A DNA stretch of 64,000 nt from an uncultured Gemmatimonadota bacterium (GTDB lineage: Bacteria; Gemmatimonadota; Gemmatimonadetes; Gemmatimonadales; Gemmatimonadaceae). The stretch covers positions 5,396 to 69,395 of the forward strand of contig CAMLDY010000004.1 of NCBI GenBank assembly GCA_946478895.1, given 5' to 3'. Every line of letters starts with the position of its first letter. The first letter of the stretch is position 1. A program made the translations under genes and the position numbers. The notes beneath the pieces were generated by a model. That model made no database searches and had not been told where the DNA came from. It saw nothing but the letters and a program-made list of their open reading frames with translations. Below are positions 53,728 through 61,783 of the stretch, in pieces.

Positions 53728-55116
53728 ATGGTCAAACAAGCTGCGCGGAAAACGTTGCTGATGGTGTTTGCGAGCGGCGCGCTCAGTCACGTCGCGGCCT
53801 CTCAGCGAACGGGAGTTGCTCAGGCAATCGATGCCTACGTCGCGCCTTACGTCGCCACCAACAACTTCTCGGGCCAGATACTGGTTCGGCGCGGTGGCAA
53901 GACGATCTACGAGAAAAGCTTTGGCGATGCTGACCGCGAGAATCGGGTCGCCGTCACGCCTCGCACTCGCTTTCACATCGCTTCGCTATCGATGCAGCTG
54001 ACTTCCGCGGCGGTGCTGCGCCTCGTCGATCAGGGCAGGCTTTCGCTCGATACGAAGGTCAGCGAAATCGTCCCGTCGGTGCGCGGTGGCGATCGGATCA
54101 CCATCAGGAATCTTCTCGAGCAACGATCCGGAATCTCCGACATCAACGCGCGAGCGGACTACGCCCAGATCCTGCAACAGCGGCAAACACCGGAAAGCCT
54201 CGTCGCCTTCGTTGCCAACGATACCCTTCTCTTCGAGCCAGGCACCAAATACGTGCACGAGGAACATTCGGCGTTCAATCTCCTGGCGCTGATTCTCGAG
54301 CGCAAAACCGGCCGCAGCTTTCCGGAGGCGATGCAGCACCTGTTGTTCGCCCCGGCCGGGATGTCGGGCTCGGCAGTCGACGACGACGCGGGAAGCTGTG
54401 GCACTGATGCAGCGCACGGGTACGCGCCAGCCGGGGTCTCCGGCATTACGACCGCGCAAAGGATTTTCTGGACAGCGAAGGCCGGCAACGCTTCAGCGTG
54501 CACGACCGCGCGCGACCAAGCCCGGTTCGTCGAAGCACTCTTTCACGGCAAGCTGCTCGGCCCGGCGACGCGGTCGCTGGTCGCCGATACAGCCGGCACG
54601 CCGGTCGGCTACGGCTGGTATCGCCGGCCCAACGCCCGCTTCGGGGAGTTCGCCTTCACGCTGAGCGGACGCTCACCGGGATTCGCGTCGCAAATAATCT
54701 ACCTGCCGCGCGAAGATCTCACCATCGTCGCGCTCAGCAACATCTACTCGTCGGTGGCCAGTGACATCGCTTACGATGTGGCCGCGATTGCACTGAGCCT
54801 GCCGTACAAACCGCTGGCCGTGAAGGTCCCGCTCTTGCCGGCCGACTCGCTCGACATCGCGGCGATGCAGTTTCACTTCGGCCCCGATTTCTACCAGCCG
54901 AATGCGACGCTGACCTTCGAGAAGAAAGGCGACGAGATGTTCCTGCGCTGGCCATCCGGCGATCTGACGCCGCTGATTCCGCTCGATCGGGATAACCTCA
55001 TCGACCGCGCGTACTGGGAACCGGTGAAGATTATCCGCGACGCCGATGGCAGGCCGACGTCGATGACTTACGATCGCTTCACCGGCTCAGTGGTCGTCGC
55101 GCGATTCATTCAGTAG
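53728..55116 (+). CDS. Serine-hydrolase (beta-lactamase/PBP4*) fold protein lacking the catalytic residues
   Basis: 462 aa from ATG 53728. Overall fold of class-C beta-lactamase/D-Ala-D-Ala carboxypeptidase family: GQILVRRGGKTIYEKSFG, FHIASLSMQLTSAAVLRL, DQGRLSLDTKVSEIVPS, LLEQRSGISD. But the SxxK motif is SLSM (Ser86, Met89 in place of Lys), the YxN position reads HEE (177-179), and the HxG region reads LSGRSPGF. So it is probably a pseudoenzyme with a binding role. Signal peptide (AARKTLLMVFASGALSHVAA). Confidence 0.85.
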   Translation: MVKQAARKTLLMVFASGALSHVAASQRTGVAQAIDAYVAPYVATNNFSGQILVRRGGKTIYEKSFGDADRENRVAVTPRTRFHIASLSMQLTSAAVLRLVDQGRLSLDTKVSEIVPSVRGGDRITIRNLLEQRSGISDINARADYAQILQQRQTPESLVAFVANDTLLFEPGTKYVHEEHSAFNLLALILERKTGRSFPEAMQHLLFAPAGMSGSAVDDDAGSCGTDAAHGYAPAGVSGITTAQRIFWTAKAGNASACTTARDQARFVEALFHGKLLGPATRSLVADTAGTPVGYGWYRRPNARFGEFAFTLSGRSPGFASQIIYLPREDLTIVALSNIYSSVASDIAYDVAAIALSLPYKPLAVKVPLLPADSLDIAAMQFHFGPDFYQPNATLTFEKKGDEMFLRWPSGDLTPLIPLDRDNLIDRAYWEPVKIIRDADGRPTSMTYDRFTGSVVVARFIQ

Positions 55117-55128
55117 ACCGCCAGGGCC

Positions 55129-55680
55129 TCACATCGGCGGCGCTTCGTCGGCGGAGCCGCCGTAGGTCCACGGCACCGCGACGTCGAGCAGCCGGAGATA
55201 AACGCCGAGCTGAGCGCGGTGGTGCGCGGTGTGGGTGAGGAACGCGCTGCGGAACATCGCGGTACGCGGTGATTTTGCGAAGATCCGGTCCCCCGATCGA
55301 AGCGTCCAGTCCCTGCTTCCCTGCTCCCAGGTCAGGTTTTGCACGAGTCCGCGCAGATGCACGGTGAGCTCGTCGAAGCGCTTCAGGCGGTCGGCGCTCG
55401 TCTCGAGCGGCGGCTCGGGCGGGCGCGGCGCGAGGAAGTCGATGCCGTCGGTCGTCAGCATCGCAATTCCAAATCCCGGCAACTGGGCGATGTGTGCGGC
55501 CAGCTCGCCGAGGGTTCGTGATTTGGCGTGCGGCCGCCAATCGTTCTTGCCGTTGGGAACGCGCTCGAGCATGCGCCTGGTGGCCGCCATCTCCGAATCG
55601 AAATCCGGATAAAGAACCGCGAGAGGAGTTTCCTTCGTGGTGGTCCGGGTCTTCGGCTTCGTGGAAGTCTTTTGCATCAT
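55129..55680 (-). CDS. DinB-like four-helix protein
   Basis: 183 aa. Fits the DinB/YfiT metal-binding helical bundle: ELAAHIAQLPG (His), ALRSAFLTHTAHHRAQLGVYLRLL (His pair). Likely binds a divalent metal; thiol-transferase or stress function is possible. Convergent with the preceding gene (12-bp gap). Confidence 0.85.
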   Translation of the reverse strand: MMQKTSTKPKTRTTTKETPLAVLYPDFDSEMAATRRMLERVPNGKNDWRPHAKSRTLGELAAHIAQLPGFGIAMLTTDGIDFLAPRPPEPPLETSADRLKRFDELTVHLRGLVQNLTWEQGSRDWTLRSGDRIFAKSPRTAMFRSAFLTHTAHHRAQLGVYLRLLDVAVPWTYGGSADEAPPM

Positions 55681-55725
55681 GGCTCAGTGAAGAAAGGGAT
55701 AGTCGCAAAATAATCCCGGCCCCGA

Positions 55726-56217
55726 TCAAGTGCTGATCTCGGCGACGATCTTCCACTGTCCGCCGACGTTCTTCCAGACGTTCAGGTAGGTTCCGCTCGA
55801 CCGAACGGGTTTACCGTTGACGGTGGAAGTCTGGCTGACGGTGCCGTAGTCCCAGGCCATTGAATGGTCGTTGGAGAAATTCACACCGCCGCTCTGGAAG
55901 TCGATGTTGCTGGGCGGATTCTTGACGGCTTCGGTGTAGCTGCGCCGGAGATCCGTGGTGCCGCTGACGACGGTCTTGCCGAGGGAGACAACGCTCGGAT
56001 CGTAGTAGATCATGAGGGAATCGACGTTCTTCGAGGTAATGGCGCGGACGAACGCGGAATCGGCGGCAATGATCTGCGCGCGCGCGGCATTCTCGTCGAA
56101 GGGAGCTCCGGCAGTGGGAGTGCCGGCGGAATCCGCTGTGGGAGCGGCGCTCTTGCCGCAGGCGGTGGTGAGGACGACGGAAGCGAGGATTGGGAGGAGT
56201 CTCGAAGCGGCTGGCAT
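55726..56217 (-). CDS. SnoaL/NTF2-like lipoprotein
   Basis: 163 aa. ATG 56217 with GGAGG. Lipoprotein signal ending TTAC. NTF2-like fold: AARAQIIAADSAFVRAIT, YYDPSVVSLG, NVWKNVGGQWKIVAEIST. Homologous in outline to the N-terminal half of the protein at 57987. A probable ligand-binding or degraded enzyme fold. Confidence 0.82.
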   Translation of the reverse strand: MPAASRLLPILASVVLTTACGKSAAPTADSAGTPTAGAPFDENAARAQIIAADSAFVRAITSKNVDSLMIYYDPSVVSLGKTVVSGTTDLRRSYTEAVKNPPSNIDFQSGGVNFSNDHSMAWDYGTVSQTSTVNGKPVRSSGTYLNVWKNVGGQWKIVAEIST

Positions 56218-56275
56218 TTGACCTCCGGGGTCGTTGCACAATTCTACGCCGCGAGAGGGCGGAGGAAAGTGGAGA

Positions 56276-56330
56276 CCGAGTACTCGGACCAACGGCATCG
56301 ACAATCGCGGACTGATCGAGGATTGAGGAC
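56276..56330. repeat. Half copy of palindromic family F
   Basis: 55 bp matching the left arm of the element at 57733 (gagtactcgga and atcgacaatcgcgg), in direct orientation; no right arm. It lies in the divergent spacer before the S41 gene. Confidence 0.75.
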
Positions 56331-56371
56331 AAGCCGAGAGGTAGCAGTTTCAAACTCTTGGGGAGGAGTCG

Positions 56372-57703
56372 TTGTCGAAGAAGTACTCTATTCGCTCAAC
56401 GGCGGGGGATTTCGTGCGGCTGTCGGTCGGTGTCTTCTCTATAGTGGCGGGGTTTGTCGCGGCGCCTTTGCGAGCACAGGGGGTGGATCATCTCGACAGC
56501 GCGGAGGTGCGGCGGTGGAGAGAGGATCTGGCGGTGCTGAGGAAAGAGATGCCGGCGCACCATGCCAATCTCTTTCACGACATGACGCCGGCGCAGTTCG
56601 ACAGCGCGCTCAATTCGATCAGTGCGCGGTTGCCATCTCTGGCGCGGCATCAGGTGATCGTCGAGCTGCAGAAGCTCGATGCGATGGTCAGCGATGGACA
56701 TTCCAGTGTCGGGCCGTGGCGCGACAGCGTGATCGCGTTTCACACGCTGCCGATTGCGCTGTACTGGTTTCCGGAAGGCCTCATGGTGCGAGCGGCGGAC
56801 GCAGCTCATTCGAATCTGCTGGGCGGCCGCGTCGTCGCGATCAACAGCATGCCCGTTGATTCAGTGGCGGCGCTGATCCGGCCACTCATCAGCCGCGACA
56901 ACGAGATGGGAGTGCGCGCGTTTACGCCGTTCTTCATGGTGATGCCGGAGATTCTGCAGGCAATCGGAGTCGCTAGTGACATGCAGCACATTCCGTTCAC
57001 GCTCGATTTCGCGGGGAAGCAGCGCACGATCGTGCTTTCGCCTGCCGGATTGTTTCCAATGCTCACCGGCGACGCGGACCGTAGCTGGAATGAGCGTGAG
57101 GGATGGGTTGATGCGCGCGACAGATCAGCGCCGCCGCTCTGGCTGAGCGACCCGACCAACATCTACTGGTTCAAGTACCTGCCCGATGCCCGCGCGCTGT
57201 ATGTGCAGATCAATACCATCCAGCAGAAGCCGGGTGATTCACTTCGCACCTTCATCAACCGCGCGATCCGCTCGGCGGACTCGGCGGGTGCCGACAAGCT
57301 CATTCTCGATTTGCGGCTGAACGGTGGCGGCAACGGCGATTTCAACAAACAGATCATGTTGCCGATCATCAAATCGAAGTACGACACGCCGGGCCATTTC
57401 TACGTGCTGACCGGCCGCCGCACCTGGTCGGCGGCGCAAATGCTGGTGACGGAGCTGATGAAGTACACCACCGCGATTTTCGTGGGGGAGCCGACCGCTT
57501 CTCACGGCAACCATTTCGGCGATTCGTACCGGATCGTGCTGCCGAACAGCAAGGTGACGGTGCGTGTCTCGACGCTTTGGCATCAATACCTGGACTCCCG
57601 CGATAAGCGGCTGATGATCGAGCCGGAGATCAAGGCGCCGTTGACGTTTGCGGACTATGTCGAGGGGAAGGATCCAGCGCTGGAGGCGGTGGTCCGGCGA
57701 TAG
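56372..57703 (+). CDS. S41-family peptidase-like protein
   Basis: 443 aa. TTG 56372 with GGAGG. Signal peptide (RLSVGVFSIVAGFVAA). Catalytic region LILDLRLNGGGNGDF and GRRTWSAAQMLVTEL (Ser), then GEPT. The usual Lys of C-terminal processing proteases is not found after the Ser, so it may follow the tricorn-like arrangement. Peptidase, exported. Bracketed by family-F repeats. Confidence 0.85.
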   Translation: MSKKYSIRSTAGDFVRLSVGVFSIVAGFVAAPLRAQGVDHLDSAEVRRWREDLAVLRKEMPAHHANLFHDMTPAQFDSALNSISARLPSLARHQVIVELQKLDAMVSDGHSSVGPWRDSVIAFHTLPIALYWFPEGLMVRAADAAHSNLLGGRVVAINSMPVDSVAALIRPLISRDNEMGVRAFTPFFMVMPEILQAIGVASDMQHIPFTLDFAGKQRTIVLSPAGLFPMLTGDADRSWNEREGWVDARDRSAPPLWLSDPTNIYWFKYLPDARALYVQINTIQQKPGDSLRTFINRAIRSADSAGADKLILDLRLNGGGNGDFNKQIMLPIIKSKYDTPGHFYVLTGRRTWSAAQMLVTELMKYTTAIFVGEPTASHGNHFGDSYRIVLPNSKVTVRVSTLWHQYLDSRDKRLMIEPEIKAPLTFADYVEGKDPALEAVVRR

Positions 57704-57732
57704 CGGTGGTCCGGCGATGGTATCGGGGGCGA

Positions 57733-57909
57733 ATTGAGTACTCGGACTAACGGCATCGACAATCGCGGACTGATTGAGAACCGAGGGCGCATGCCATCAA
57801 GAACGCGAACTATCGAGAACGCTCCTCGATAGTTCGAGTCCTCGGTAGTCCGAGTCCTCGATCCTCGATCAATTCGCAATTGTCGATGCACTTAGTTTGA
57901 GTACTCGAT
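57733..57909. repeat. Palindromic element, family F
   Basis: 177 bp; arms pair from attgagtactcgga on the left and gagtactcgat on the right with the shared gcatcgacaat; the centre contains a second, shorter hairpin. A half copy lies 1.4 kb upstream. Confidence 0.85.
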
Positions 57910-57986
57910 CCGCAACTTGACGTTGCTCCCACCAGAACCTATCCTGCCCGTCGCCTGCAGCCGGTCCCCATCCGCAAGGAGGCACC

Positions 57987-58856
57987 ATGAAGGGAACGAT
58001 CAGAAAATTGGCGCTCATTCCGTTGATGGCTGTCGTCATGGCCACCCTCGCCAACAGTGCGCTCGGCCAGTCGCGGGAGGAACGGGCGGTGAGGGCGGCG
58101 TCCGCCGCCTGGCAGCGTTACATCGCCGCCCAGCAGGTGGACAGCATTGTGGCACTGCATACTTCCGACGCAGTGCTGATGTTCGCGAACAGTCCGGTCG
58201 TCAAAGGATCCAACGGCATCCGGGCCGGCTGGAGCGAGATCGTCAAGCTTCCTAACCTGAGCATGCACTGGGTGCCCCAGAAGATCGACGTCGCCAGTCC
58301 AACCGTGGCGACAGAGTACGGGACCTACACGGATTCGTACGACACCCCGAACGGAAAGGAAGGTGACTCCGGCACCTACGTCACCATCTGGCACAAGGTG
58401 AACGGAAAGTGGCGCGTCGCCCTCGACGCGCCGGTGAGCAGCATGCCCGCCCCTGCAGCGGCGCCGGCCGAAGGGACGAATTTCATCGCCCAGAGCGGGA
58501 GCGCGCTCGACTGGCACGACTTCAATTCTCCGGGATTCGCGCCCGGCGCGAAGGTCGCCCTGCTTTCCGGCGATCCGTCGAAGCCAGGCCAGTTCGCGCT
58601 GCGATTGAGTTTCCCGGACGGGTACATGGTCCCGCTGCATTGGCACCCGACCGCGGAAACCGTGACGGTGATCTCGGGCGCGGGTCAGTTCGGGATGGGG
58701 AACACCGTCGACATGAGCGGCGCCCACGCGTTCAGCGCGGGCGACTATGTCTTCATCCCGGCGCGTCACGCGCATTTTCTGCAGACGCGTGGCGCCACGG
58801 TCGTGCAGGTGACCGGGAACGGGCCGTTCCAGATCAATCTTGGAAATCCACACTGA
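57987..58856 (+). CDS. NTF2-like domain fused to a cupin domain, secreted
   Basis: 289 aa. ATG 57987 with AAGGAGG. Signal peptide (LALIPLMAVVMATLANSALG). N-terminal SnoaL/NTF2-like domain (30-150: AASAAWQRYIAAQQVDSIV) and C-terminal cupin (about 165-285: FPDGYMVPLHWHPTAETVTV with HWH...E, and ARHAHFLQTRGATVVQV). The cupin has the usual two-His/one-Glu metal site. Fusion of the two folds is notable. Confidence 0.85.
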   Translation: MKGTIRKLALIPLMAVVMATLANSALGQSREERAVRAASAAWQRYIAAQQVDSIVALHTSDAVLMFANSPVVKGSNGIRAGWSEIVKLPNLSMHWVPQKIDVASPTVATEYGTYTDSYDTPNGKEGDSGTYVTIWHKVNGKWRVALDAPVSSMPAPAAAPAEGTNFIAQSGSALDWHDFNSPGFAPGAKVALLSGDPSKPGQFALRLSFPDGYMVPLHWHPTAETVTVISGAGQFGMGNTVDMSGAHAFSAGDYVFIPARHAHFLQTRGATVVQVTGNGPFQINLGNPH

Positions 58857-58888
58857 GGGCCTCGAATTCCGGGATTGAGCGCTGCGGC

Positions 58889-59062
58889 TGGCACCCTAGT
58901 CAGAAAGGTGGCAGGTGGGAGAGGATGCGCAGAAATGCTCAGTGATCAGTTGTCACACTCGCCTTCTCGCTGCGACGCGCGACTATTGAATGCGCTCGAT
59001 AAACTCACATCCGTGCCTCTGACCAAGTCTCCCACCTGCCACCTTTCTGACTAGGGGTGCCC
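58889..59062. repeat. Palindromic element, family D, copy 2
   Basis: About 174 bp; arms contain agaaaggtggcaggtgggag and its complement. The right arm includes the GTG start of the EamA gene at 59057. Confidence 0.92.
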
Positions 59063-60019
59063 GTTAGCGACGCATCACCATACGCCGAGAACCGCAGCAG
59101 AGCGTTCGCGGCACTGGCAGCATCGGGGTGCTTATGGGGGACGGGCTTCCTCTTCGGCAAATGGGCGTTCGCCGAGCTGACGGTGGGGCAGATGGTGCTC
59201 TATCGATTCCTGTTCGCGTCGCTCGGATTTGCGCCGGGTGTGTGGCGCGGGCTGCGCAATCCGGCAACGCGCCCACAGCGCCAGGACATCGTGCTCATCC
59301 TCACGGCGGCACTGATCGGCGTCCCGATTCAGTTCCTGATTCAGTTCGCGGGACTCGCACGCACGACTGTGTCGCACGCATCGCTGATGGTCGGTGCGCT
59401 GCCCGTGCTTCTCGCCGCGGGGTCGGCGCTCTTCACCCACGAGCACGTCACGCTCAAACGATGGATCGCGCTGGTCGCGTCGACGATCGGCGCGGCGTTG
59501 ATCGCGTTCGGCGCATCAAGTGGTGAGGCGGGATCCGAGGCGACCCTGGCCGGCGATCTGCTCGTCGCGGCATCTCTCATCGCCGCCGTAGCGTGGATCC
59601 TTCTCGTCCAGAAGCTGATGACGTCCCGTCGGTATTCCCCGGTTACTGCGAGCGCGTATGTCATGACCGCCGGCACGCCAATGCTGGCGATCTGGGTTTT
59701 CGCCACCGAGGGCGCGTTGCCCGTGCGACTCACCGCGCTGACCTGGATTTCGGTCGCGGCGATGGGGATACTCGCCACCACCATCACGACCTACCTGTGG
59801 AACTGGGGTCTGGCGCAGGTGCCCGCTTCCCAGGCCGGCGTCTTTCTCAATCTCGAGCCGGTCGTCGGCGCCATACTCGGCGTCATGATCCTTCACGATG
59901 TGCTCGGGCCGTTCGGATTGGTCGGCGGATTACTTGTAATTGCCGCGGCGGTTTACGTTGCGCTCGACAACGGCTACGGCGGAGACCCCACGCGAAGCAG
60001 CGAGAGTAGTAGGACATGA
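59057..60019 (+). CDS. EamA/DMT-family transporter
   Basis: 320 aa with ten hydrophobic spans. GTG 59057 lies within the right arm of a family-D palindrome. Two EamA repeats: SGCLWGTGFLFGKWAFAELT and the second half ending in VVGAILGVMILHDVLGP. Drug/metabolite exporter family. Followed by a short overlapping ORF. Confidence 0.88.
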   Translation: MPVSDASPYAENRSRAFAALAASGCLWGTGFLFGKWAFAELTVGQMVLYRFLFASLGFAPGVWRGLRNPATRPQRQDIVLILTAALIGVPIQFLIQFAGLARTTVSHASLMVGALPVLLAAGSALFTHEHVTLKRWIALVASTIGAALIAFGASSGEAGSEATLAGDLLVAASLIAAVAWILLVQKLMTSRRYSPVTASAYVMTAGTPMLAIWVFATEGALPVRLTALTWISVAAMGILATTITTYLWNWGLAQVPASQAGVFLNLEPVVGAILGVMILHDVLGPFGLVGGLLVIAAAVYVALDNGYGGDPTRSSESSRT

Positions 60020-60186
60020 CCGAGCCGTTCTGGAGATCCGAAACCTCGTCGCTGCCCGCGATTTCGACGAAATCAGAATCGAAACGAAGACTCGCCGAGC
60101 AATACGGCGACCATCCGCTCAGAATTCCGATGCGGGCGCACGTGGTGACAGCCATTAAAGCGGGTAAACCCGATACCTCGGCCTGA
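60016..60186 (+). CDS. Short ORF overlapping EamA gene
   Basis: 56 aa, ATG overlaps the EamA stop (ATGA). Sequence EPFWRSETSSLPAISTKSES then GDHPLRIPMRAHVVTAIKAG. No known family. Coding is plausible from the coupled start only. Confidence 0.4.
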   Translation: MTEPFWRSETSSLPAISTKSESKRRLAEQYGDHPLRIPMRAHVVTAIKAGKPDTSA

Positions 60187-60236
60187 GGTCACCAGTCAAT
60201 AAGGAGCGGCCGACGCGGGATCCGGGCAACGCATAC

Positions 60237-60265
60237 CGGCTTCCCGCTTCCCGCTTCCCGCTTCC
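60237..60265. repeat. Heptamer array (ttcccgc x~4) abutting a start codon
   Basis: Four copies of ttcccgc end one base before the ATG at 60267. It replaces the ribosome-binding region. The same unit occurs at 5464-5525. Confidence 0.8.
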
Positions 60266-60266
60266 T

Positions 60267-61040
60267 ATGAGAATCCTCGTTCCCACAGTGATTGCCGTTG
60301 CGATGGCCCTCGGAACTACTTCCGCGACGTCGCAGGTGCCTCTGCACGATCCCGACGCGCAGCACGCCGAAGAAGCGCAGCACCGATACATCTCGGCGAT
60401 GAAGACTGACCTGAGGCAGTTTGCAACCGCCGAAGAAGCTTATTTCGTCGATAACAATTCCTACTTTGCCGGCACGGTCGACGCAGCGCGACCGCTGTAT
60501 GGGTTCTCCCCGTCGAAAAACGTGACGATCAAGGTCAGCGGTGGCAGCGCGAACGGCGAGATGTGGACGGCTACCGCAACTCACGCGCTGACACGGACGC
60601 AGTGCACCTATCATCTGCCCGATCCGATCAAGTGCGAAGCACCACCGCCACCGGCGAAGCCCGCCGCCGATCCCTTCCCCAGCGGCCAAGCGACGACGAT
60701 CGGAGATACTACACGGGTGACGATCCGCCCCGGTCAGTCACGACGCTGGGGCTGGACGATCTCACCGCTCGCCAGCAGCTGCGTTTTCTCCGGCCAGGTC
60801 GCCGCGCTCTCGGGCGGCGATGGCAAGATCAATCTGCTGATCATGACCGACTCCGCGTACAACGACTGGTCGCAGGGCCGGTGGGCGCAGAGTTATTTCG
60901 AGAGCGGGGAGCGCAGCGCGATTCCGTTCGACGTGCGCATCAGCGATCCGGGCCACTACGTTCTCGTCGTCGTCAATCCGTCGAAGACCGACGCGAAGAT
61001 AGTTCAGCTACAGCACACCGAAGTGAGCTGTAGCGAGTAG
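60267..61040 (+). CDS. Exported protein with pilin-like head and C-terminal beta domain
   Basis: 257 aa. Signal-like N-terminus (ILVPTVIAVAMALGTTS). Residues 40-125 resemble the globular part of a type IV pilin (SAMKTDLRQFATAEEAYFVD, Cys113/Cys123 pair) but without the prepilin peptidase site and long helix. Residues 148-257 (PGQSRRWGWTISPLASSC, ISDPGHYVLVVVNPSKT) resemble the C-terminal domain of the zinc-ribbon protein at 21008. No ribosome-binding site is visible because of the heptamer array. Confidence 0.75.
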   Translation: MRILVPTVIAVAMALGTTSATSQVPLHDPDAQHAEEAQHRYISAMKTDLRQFATAEEAYFVDNNSYFAGTVDAARPLYGFSPSKNVTIKVSGGSANGEMWTATATHALTRTQCTYHLPDPIKCEAPPPPAKPAADPFPSGQATTIGDTTRVTIRPGQSRRWGWTISPLASSCVFSGQVAALSGGDGKINLLIMTDSAYNDWSQGRWAQSYFESGERSAIPFDVRISDPGHYVLVVVNPSKTDAKIVQLQHTEVSCSE

Positions 61041-61042
61041 CG

Positions 61043-61783
61043 TCACGCCCCGCAGCCGACCTCTGACGCGTTGGAGATCATGTTTCGGTAGTTCTCCGGC
61101 GGGAGTTGTGCACCGGCCGCGGCGAAATACTTCTCCCAGAAATCGCGGATCGCCGCGCCCCGCGCGCTGCTGACATCCGCGCCTGACACGACGACGCACA
61201 CTCCCGGCAGCTGTGGGATGCGTCGCTGCGCCGCCAGGTGCTTGATCCAGGTGTCCGCCGGGATCGAGCTCCGCGATGTCATCGTCACGTCGGGAGTCTC
61301 GTTGATCATGTCCGACAGGAGCAGCAGCGTCCTGATCGTGCCGTGCGCCGGCCGTGCGTAATCGGCCGCGCGCACCAGGGTGCCGAAGATGTCGGTCGTC
61401 TGAATGTGTTTGGCGCGCGTCGAATCGAACAGCACTCGGGCCTGAATGCGCGCGATGTTCTTGAAATCCTCGAGGCGTCGCTGCTCCGACGGCCCGACTT
61501 TGCCGGGCTGCCGCGGAGTTCGGGTGCTGTCCGACCATTGGCGCGCCGGCTCCTTTCCACCCTGATACATCTCGACGAGCGTGAGGCGATCGCCGAGCTC
61601 GAGATTGTCGATCAGCGAATTCAACAACTGCTTCGATTCGGCGAGCTCGGCGGGAGTGCGACTTCCCGAGATGTCGATTCCAACGACGTACGAATGCACC
61701 TGGTGCGGAAGCACGCTGCCATCGACACCACTGCAGCCCGCAGCGGCACCGAGGAGCAGGATGGTCGCGAGTCGACTGGTCAT
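61043..61783 (-). CDS. VWA-domain lipoprotein
   Basis: 246 aa. Lipoprotein signal AAAGC. von Willebrand A fold with metal-site motif DISGSR (DxSxS) near residue 37, and LLLLSDMINETPD. Adhesion or complex-assembly role. Overlaps the upstream gene by ATGA, so they are co-transcribed. The stop is two bp from the convergent pilin-like gene. Confidence 0.8.
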   Translation of the reverse strand: MTSRLATILLLGAAAGCSGVDGSVLPHQVHSYVVGIDISGSRTPAELAESKQLLNSLIDNLELGDRLTLVEMYQGGKEPARQWSDSTRTPRQPGKVGPSEQRRLEDFKNIARIQARVLFDSTRAKHIQTTDIFGTLVRAADYARPAHGTIRTLLLLSDMINETPDVTMTSRSSIPADTWIKHLAAQRRIPQLPGVCVVVSGADVSSARGAAIRDFWEKYFAAAGAQLPPENYRNMISNASEVGCGA

